Assembly (NCBI GenBank): GCA_046566185.1
Contig: JBKHXE010000137.1
Location: forward strand, 1-9,066
Source: SCSIO-59966 sp046566185
Lineage (GTDB): Bacteria > Actinomycetota > Actinomycetes > Actinomycetales > SCSIO-59966
Length of the DNA: 9,066 nt
Reading direction: 5' to 3'
The position numbers and the translations under genes were made by a program. The notes under the pieces were generated by a model. The model did no database searches, was not told the origin of the DNA, and was given only the letters and a program-made list of their open reading frames with translations. Below are positions 5,334 through 9,066 of this stretch, one piece after another (positions within the stretch are counted from its first letter, which is position 1; every line of letters starts with the position of its first letter).

Positions 5334-7288
5334 CCGCCACCGCCGACCGCCCGGCCGCCGACCCCCCGGTCACCGTCGACCGGACGGCGCGACTGCGCAC
5401 CGTGCTCGACGGACCGCGCGCCGACGTCCGCGAGGCCGTTCGGGCACGCATCGAGGCCGCGCTCCACCCGCCGACGGCGGACCTCGCCACCGAGGAGCAC
5501 CGCGCCCAGGTGCTCCGCCAGCTGCACGAGCTCGCCGCCAGCGGCGTGCAGCGGCTGGGCTTCTCGTCCCGGCACGGCGGCGGCGACGACATCGGCGGCA
5601 GCGTGACGTCGTTCGCGATGCTCGGCTTCACCGACCTGTCGCTGCTCGTCAAGGCGGGCGTGCAGTGGGGCCTGTTCGGCGGGGCGGTGCAGGCGCTCGG
5701 CACCGAGCGGCACCACGAGCGGTACCTGCGCCCGATCATGGACCTCGACCTGCTCGGCTGCTTCGCGATGACCGAGACCGGGCACGGGTCCGACGTCCAG
5801 AGCATCCGGACGACGGCCACGTACGACCCGGCCACCCGCGAGTTCGTCGTCCGGACGCCGGACCCCTCGGCGCGCAAGGACTACATCGGCAACGCGGCCC
5901 GCGACGGGCGGATGGCCGTGGTCTTCGCCCAGCTGGTCACCGCGGGTGAGGGCCGCGGGGTGCACGCGTTCCTCGTCCCGATCCGCGACGAGGACGGCGC
6001 GCCGGCGCCCGGCGTGACCATCACCGACTGCGGCCGCAAGGCCGGGCTGAACGGCGTCGACAACGGTCGCCTGGTCTTCGACGACGTGCGGGTGCCGCGA
6101 GAGGCGCTGCTCGACCGGTACGGCAGCGTCGCCGAGGACGGCACCTACTCCAGCCCGATCGAGAACGAGGGCCGCCGCTTCTTCACGATGCTCGGCACCC
6201 TGGTGCGAGGCCGCGTCAGCGTGGCGGGCGGCGCGCTGTCGGCGGCCGAGCTCGCCCTGACGATCGCGGTCCGGTACGCCGAGCAGCGACGGCAGTTCAG
6301 CCGTCCCGGCAGCGACGAGGAGGTCGTCGTCCTCGACTACCTCGCGCACCAGCGGCGGCTGCTGCCGGCGCTCGCGACGTCCTACGCCCTGCGGTTCGCG
6401 CAGAACGAGCTGACCTCGACGCTGCACGACGTGCAGGGCGCCGAGGTGCCGGACGACGCGCGGCAGCGCGAGCTGGAGTCCCGCGCAGCCGGTTTCAAGG
6501 CCCTGGCGACCTGGCACGCGACCGCGACGATCCAGACGTGCCGCGAGGCGTGCGGCGGTGCGGGCTACCTCTGGGAGAACCAGCTGCCGGCCCTCAAGGC
6601 GGACACCGACGTCTTCACGACGTTCGAGGGCGACAACACGGTGCTCCTGCAGCTGGTCGCGAAGACGCTGCTGACCCGCTACCGCGACCACTTCGGCGAG
6701 CTCGACACCCTCGGGACCGCGCGGTTCGTCGCCGACCAGTTCGTCGAGGCCGTCATCGAGCGGACGGCGGCCCGTGCGCTGCTGCAGCGGCTGTCGTCGG
6801 CGAGGCGCGGGCCGGACGCCGACCTGCGCGACCGCGCCTGGCACGTGCAGCTCTTCGAGGACCGCGAGCGGCACGTGCTCGAGACGCTCGCCCGCCGCCT
6901 GCGCGCCGGCTCGGCGTCCGGCGTGGACGCGTTCGAGGTGTTCAACGGCGCGCAGGACCACGTGCTGCGCGCGGCGCGGGTCCACGTCGAGAGGGTGGTG
7001 CTGGAGGCGTTCGTCGCGGCCGTCGACGCCTGCGGCGACCCGGACGTGGTCGACCTGCTCGACCGCGTCTGCGACCTGTACGTGCTCGGCAGCGTCGAGG
7101 CCGATCTCGACTGGTTCACCGGGCACAGCCGGCTCACACCGGCGCGCGCCAAGGCCGTGACGCGCGCCGTCAACGACCTGTGCGGCGAGCTGCGCCCGCA
7201 CGCGCGGACGCTCGTCGACGCGTTCGGCGTCCCCGAGGCGGCGGTCACTGCGACGATGCTGCGCGGAGGCCCTGATGAAGACCGATGA
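5330..7288 (+). CDS. Acyl-CoA oxidase-type acyl-CoA dehydrogenase family flavoenzyme
   Basis: A 652-residue FAD enzyme of the acyl-CoA oxidase branch of the acyl-CoA dehydrogenase superfamily. It would introduce the trans-2 double bond into an acyl-CoA in beta-oxidation. Length matches acyl-CoA oxidases (about 640-700) rather than ordinary dehydrogenases (about 380). The middle domain has FAMTETGHGSDVQSIRTTA (from F145) and ITDCGRKAGLNGVDNGRLVF (around G235). The helical core has QRRQFSRPG and VLDYLAHQRRLLPAL, then CREACGGAGYLWEN (404-417). TTFEGDNTVLLQ contains E433 at the position of the oxidase catalytic glutamate. Residues from about 450 onward are the extra ACOX-type C-terminal helical domain. 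AGAGGAG (5317-5323) precedes the ATG, which overlaps the TetR stop. Whether O2 (giving H2O2) or ETF is the acceptor cannot be read from sequence. No peroxisomal signal is relevant. Confidence 0.9.
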   Translation: MTATADRPAADPPVTVDRTARLRTVLDGPRADVREAVRARIEAALHPPTADLATEEHRAQVLRQLHELAASGVQRLGFSSRHGGGDDIGGSVTSFAMLGFTDLSLLVKAGVQWGLFGGAVQALGTERHHERYLRPIMDLDLLGCFAMTETGHGSDVQSIRTTATYDPATREFVVRTPDPSARKDYIGNAARDGRMAVVFAQLVTAGEGRGVHAFLVPIRDEDGAPAPGVTITDCGRKAGLNGVDNGRLVFDDVRVPREALLDRYGSVAEDGTYSSPIENEGRRFFTMLGTLVRGRVSVAGGALSAAELALTIAVRYAEQRRQFSRPGSDEEVVVLDYLAHQRRLLPALATSYALRFAQNELTSTLHDVQGAEVPDDARQRELESRAAGFKALATWHATATIQTCREACGGAGYLWENQLPALKADTDVFTTFEGDNTVLLQLVAKTLLTRYRDHFGELDTLGTARFVADQFVEAVIERTAARALLQRLSSARRGPDADLRDRAWHVQLFEDRERHVLETLARRLRAGSASGVDAFEVFNGAQDHVLRAARVHVERVVLEAFVAAVDACGDPDVVDLLDRVCDLYVLGSVEADLDWFTGHSRLTPARAKAVTRAVNDLCGELRPHARTLVDAFGVPEAAVTATMLRGGPDEDR

Positions 7289-7751
7289 GGAACGACCGCC
7301 GCGGATACCGCCACGGTGGTTCGTCCACGGAGCGTGGAGGGTGCACCGGGCGCTGGTCCGGCTGACCGGTGGGCGCCGCGGCCTGTGGAGGCCCCGCCCG
7401 CAGGGCTGGGGAACGATGCGCCTGACAGTCGTCGGACGTCGCAGCGGACAGGAGCGGTCCGTCATCCTCGGGTACCTCGAGGACGGTCCCCGTCTGGTCA
7501 CCCTGGCGATGAACGGCTGGGACCCGGCCGAGCCCGCGTGGTGGCTGAACCTCCAGGCGCATCCGCGGGCCCGGGTGGAGCTGCGGGGCGAGACCCGGGA
7601 CGTCGTCGCGCGCGCGAGCACCGGGGCCGAACGGGAGCGGCTGTGGCAGCGATGGCGTTCCGTGGATGGCCGGCTCGACGGGTTCGCGGCGAGGCGCCCC
7701 CGCGAGACGGCGGTCGTGGTCCTCGAGCCCCCTGACGTCGCCAGGCCGTGA
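7275..7751 (+). CDS. Ddn-like F420-dependent nitroreductase/quinone reductase family protein
   Basis: A 158-residue protein of the deazaflavin-dependent nitroreductase family (DUF385, related to mycobacterial Ddn), small split-barrel enzymes that use reduced F420 to reduce quinones, nitro compounds or activated alkenes. Recognisable features are LTVVGRRSGQERSVILGYLE (50-69), with the GRRSG motif of the cofactor-binding strand, and LVTLAMNGWDPAEPAWWLNL (74-93) followed by QAHPRARVEL. This matches the family pattern of a glycine turn, then PAWxxNLxxxP and V-V. The N-terminus is a basic, tryptophan-rich helix (about 12-30), which in Ddn relatives can associate with membranes. GGAGG (7265-7269) sits 5 bases before the ATG, and the first 14 bases overlap the acyl-CoA oxidase gene, so it is co-translated. 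F420 use is inferred from family; a heme- or flavin-binding relative cannot be excluded. Confidence 0.85.
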   Translation: MKTDEERPPRIPPRWFVHGAWRVHRALVRLTGGRRGLWRPRPQGWGTMRLTVVGRRSGQERSVILGYLEDGPRLVTLAMNGWDPAEPAWWLNLQAHPRARVELRGETRDVVARASTGAERERLWQRWRSVDGRLDGFAARRPRETAVVVLEPPDVARP

Positions 7752-7806
7752 CCACCGCCGTGGGCGCGCCCGCCTCATCGCGCGACACGAGGCACCCGGC
7801 TCGGGG
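7752..7806. other. Convergent gap between the TetR operon and the DUF6098 gene
   Basis: A 55-bp gap between stop codons of converging genes. It contains a perfect palindrome, GGGCGCGCCC (7762-7771), but no hairpin with a proper loop and no T-run. A bidirectional terminator would be expected here, but none is clearly visible. Confidence 0.3.
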
Positions 7807-8265
7807 TCAGGAGGTGCGGCCCGCGTCGAACCGCGTCGCGTAGATCGCCTGCGCCTCGGTCAGGCAGCGGTCGTCCAGGACCGCCAGCGTGGTGACGTCG
7901 GCCAGGAGCGGCTCGCAGTCCGGGCCGCGCCCCACCTCGGTGCCGGTGAGGAGCCAGGCCCGGCGGTCGTCGCCATGCAGGTGCAGGTACTGGCAGAGCT
8001 GGCGGGCGACCCACTCCTCGGCCGGGCGGTCCCACCACGGCTCGGGGCGGAGCGGGTTGACGCTGAGACCGGGCAGCGCGCAACCACTCTCGTGGTCGCG
8101 GCTCTGCTCGGCGGCGTCGGCCTCGGGGCCGCTGCTGTACCGCAGGTACACGGGGCCGACCGCCCGCAGCAGCTCGGCGATCTCGCCGACCGTGCCGAGC
8201 ACCGGCAGCTCACCGTGCGCGGCCAGGACGTCGACCGCGTCGGTCGTCTCCGAGGGCGTCGCCAT
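7807..8265 (-). CDS. DUF6098 family protein
   Basis: A 152-residue acidic protein that I recognise as resembling the actinobacterial DUF6098 family, whose function is unknown. Visible family-like segments are ELPVLGTVGEIAELLRAVGPVYLRYSSGPEAD (residues about 19-50, in pieces), SRDHESGCALPGLSVNPLRPEPWW (about 55-78), EEWVARQLCQYLHL (about 83-96), AWLLTGTEVGRGPDCEPLL (about 103-121) and a C-terminal helix CLTEAQAIYATRF. There are no membrane segments or signal peptide. ATG 8265 is preceded by GGGGAG (8277-8272) with a 6-base spacer, so it has its own ribosome site. It lies 86 bp downstream of the GAF-ANTAR gene on the same strand and could share its transcript. The role is unknown. Confidence 0.8.
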   Translation of the reverse strand: MATPSETTDAVDVLAAHGELPVLGTVGEIAELLRAVGPVYLRYSSGPEADAAEQSRDHESGCALPGLSVNPLRPEPWWDRPAEEWVARQLCQYLHLHGDDRRAWLLTGTEVGRGPDCEPLLADVTTLAVLDDRCLTEAQAIYATRFDAGRTS

Positions 8266-8351
8266 CAGTCACTCCCCAGCGCTCGTGGCTCGTGCGCCGT
8301 CCAGGTACCCCGAGGTCCACCGGCGAAACGGAAGGGGTTCCTCGCTCCCCG
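8266..8351 (-). other. Spacer between the GAF-ANTAR and DUF6098 genes
   Basis: This 86-bp spacer holds the DUF6098 ribosome site (8272-8277). I see no clear terminator, -10 box or long inverted repeat, so co-transcription of the two minus-strand genes is possible. Because the upstream protein has an ANTAR domain, any RNA hairpins here would be relevant. I could find only short (4-bp) pairings such as GGAA-GGGG-TTCC (8331-8342 region). Confidence 0.3.
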
Positions 8352-9017
8352 TCACAGCCTGCGGCGCGCGATGACCTCGGACGCCACGTCCCGCAGCTTG
8401 CGCCCCGAGCTGCGGGCGTACCGGTGCAGGACCTCGAACGCGGCCTCCTCGTCCAGGTCGTACTGCGACATGAGGATGCCCTGGGCGATACCGATGTGGT
8501 GCCGCCGGTCCACGGCCTCCTTGAGCTCCTCGTGGCGCTGGCTCAGGGCCAGCAGCGCGGCCGCTCGGTGGGCCTGCACCAGGGCGGTCGTCACGTGGTC
8601 CTGGTCGAACTGCCGGGGGCCGGTCAGGTAGGCGTTGAGGGCTCCGACGACCCGTGCCCCGGTGAAGAGCCGCACGCTGAGCATGGACCCGAAGCCCTCC
8701 TGGGCCACGAGACGCCCCCAGGCCGGCCACCGCTCGTCGTGGGCGATGTCCGGCGACGTCACGACGAGGTTCTTGGTGACGGCGTCCAGACAGGGACCCT
8801 CGTTCAGCGAGAGCTGGGCCTCGTCGAGACGCCGGACGACGTCGTCGGTGACGCCCAGGACGTCCACCGTCCGGCGGGGGAAGAGCACCATGACGCTGGC
8901 GTGGTCCCACTCGCACGCTTTCGCGGCCGACCGGACGACACGCTCCGCGACGCACTCGATGTCCGACTCGTGCAGCACGTCGAGCAGGGTCTCGGTGTCG
9001 TCGAAGCCGTCGGCCAT
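8352..9017 (-). CDS. GAF and ANTAR domain-containing RNA-binding regulator
   Basis: A 221-residue antitermination-type regulator. Residues about 10-160 form a GAF sensor domain: ECVAERVVRSAAKACEWDHASVMVL, LNEGPCLDAVTKNLVVTSPDIAHDERWPAWG, and GFGSMLSVRLF followed by VVGALNAYL. Residues about 165-215 form an ANTAR domain: RRHHIGIAQGILMSQYDLDEEAAFEVLHRYARSSGRKLRDVASEVI in consecutive segments, with the usual IAQGILM core. ANTAR domains bind paired hairpins in nascent RNA to prevent termination. Here the GAF domain would sense a small ligand or redox state in place of a phosphorylated receiver domain. I chose ATG 9017 because GAGGTG (9029-9024) lies 6 bases upstream. An in-frame ATG at 9041, with only AGGA close upstream, would add 8 residues. 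The gene is probably transcribed from just beyond the right edge. Confidence 0.9.
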   Translation of the reverse strand: MADGFDDTETLLDVLHESDIECVAERVVRSAAKACEWDHASVMVLFPRRTVDVLGVTDDVVRRLDEAQLSLNEGPCLDAVTKNLVVTSPDIAHDERWPAWGRLVAQEGFGSMLSVRLFTGARVVGALNAYLTGPRQFDQDHVTTALVQAHRAAALLALSQRHEELKEAVDRRHHIGIAQGILMSQYDLDEEAAFEVLHRYARSSGRKLRDVASEVIARRRL

Positions 9018-9066
9018 GATGCCCACCTCATCACCGCTCATGGGTCCTCGCGGATAACCGTCGCTC

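Noticed and set aside
5036..7621. An 861-codon open frame on the minus strand
   Set aside because: It lies antisense to the TetR, acyl-CoA oxidase and Ddn-like genes, which have clear family motifs. Its translation is rich in R, H, V, G and A with no domain, as expected for the complement of high-GC coding DNA.
7761..7771. GGGCGCGCCC palindrome as a bidirectional terminator
   Set aside because: A perfect palindrome without a central loop would leave only a three-base-pair hairpin; no T-run on either strand.
1..9066. CRISPR arrays, insertion sequences, phage or defence genes, tRNA or rRNA genes
   Set aside because: I looked for repeated spacers, terminal inverted repeats, transposase or integrase motifs, and tRNA-like cloverleaf sequences, and saw none. 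All sizeable regions are explained by the listed genes.

Overview
The window is very GC-rich, with G or C at almost every third codon position, several GTG starts and ATGA/GTGA gene overlaps. Together with a deazaflavin (F420)-type nitroreductase-fold protein, a GAF-ANTAR regulator, DUF427 and DUF6098 proteins and TAnnnT-type leaderless promoters, this points to a chromosomal segment of an actinomycete (Actinomycetota). The genus cannot be fixed from sequence reading alone. I see no insertion sequence, phage gene, tRNA, rRNA or CRISPR array, and coding density is high.

Layout. (1) 1-276, minus strand: the first 92 residues of a type I phosphoribosyltransferase that runs off the left edge. It is divergent from (2) 386-1117, a two-domain DUF427 protein followed by a strong hairpin. 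(3) 1225-1764: a DUF1697 protein behind what looks like a leaderless promoter. (4) 1765-2029: a 265-bp regulatory gap with repeated GAGAC/GTCTC boxes and a dyad over the serA promoter. (5) 2030-4608: a two-gene operon of an E. coli-type D-3-phosphoglycerate dehydrogenase (serA), translationally coupled to an FAD-linked oxidase most like D-2-hydroxyglutarate dehydrogenase. (6) 4683-7751: an operon of a TetR regulator, an acyl-CoA oxidase/dehydrogenase family flavoenzyme and a Ddn-like F420-dependent reductase, with overlapping reading frames. Its promoter is embedded in a symmetric set of four GTAC boxes. (7) 7807-9017, minus strand: a GAF-ANTAR RNA-binding regulator and, 86 bp downstream of it, a DUF6098 protein.

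How the genes work together. SerA of this type can use 2-oxoglutarate/D-2-hydroxyglutarate as a side couple. A neighbouring D-2-hydroxyglutarate dehydrogenase would recycle the 2-hydroxyglutarate and pull the unfavourable first step of serine synthesis forward. The TetR operon looks like a self-regulated acyl-CoA (fatty acid or related) catabolic unit.

Most of the window is ordinary housekeeping and accessory metabolism, and I do not see a convincing wholly new system. The points most worth a second look are the serA/D2HGDH pair, the GTAC operator, the box array upstream of serA and the co-translated flavin and F420 enzymes.
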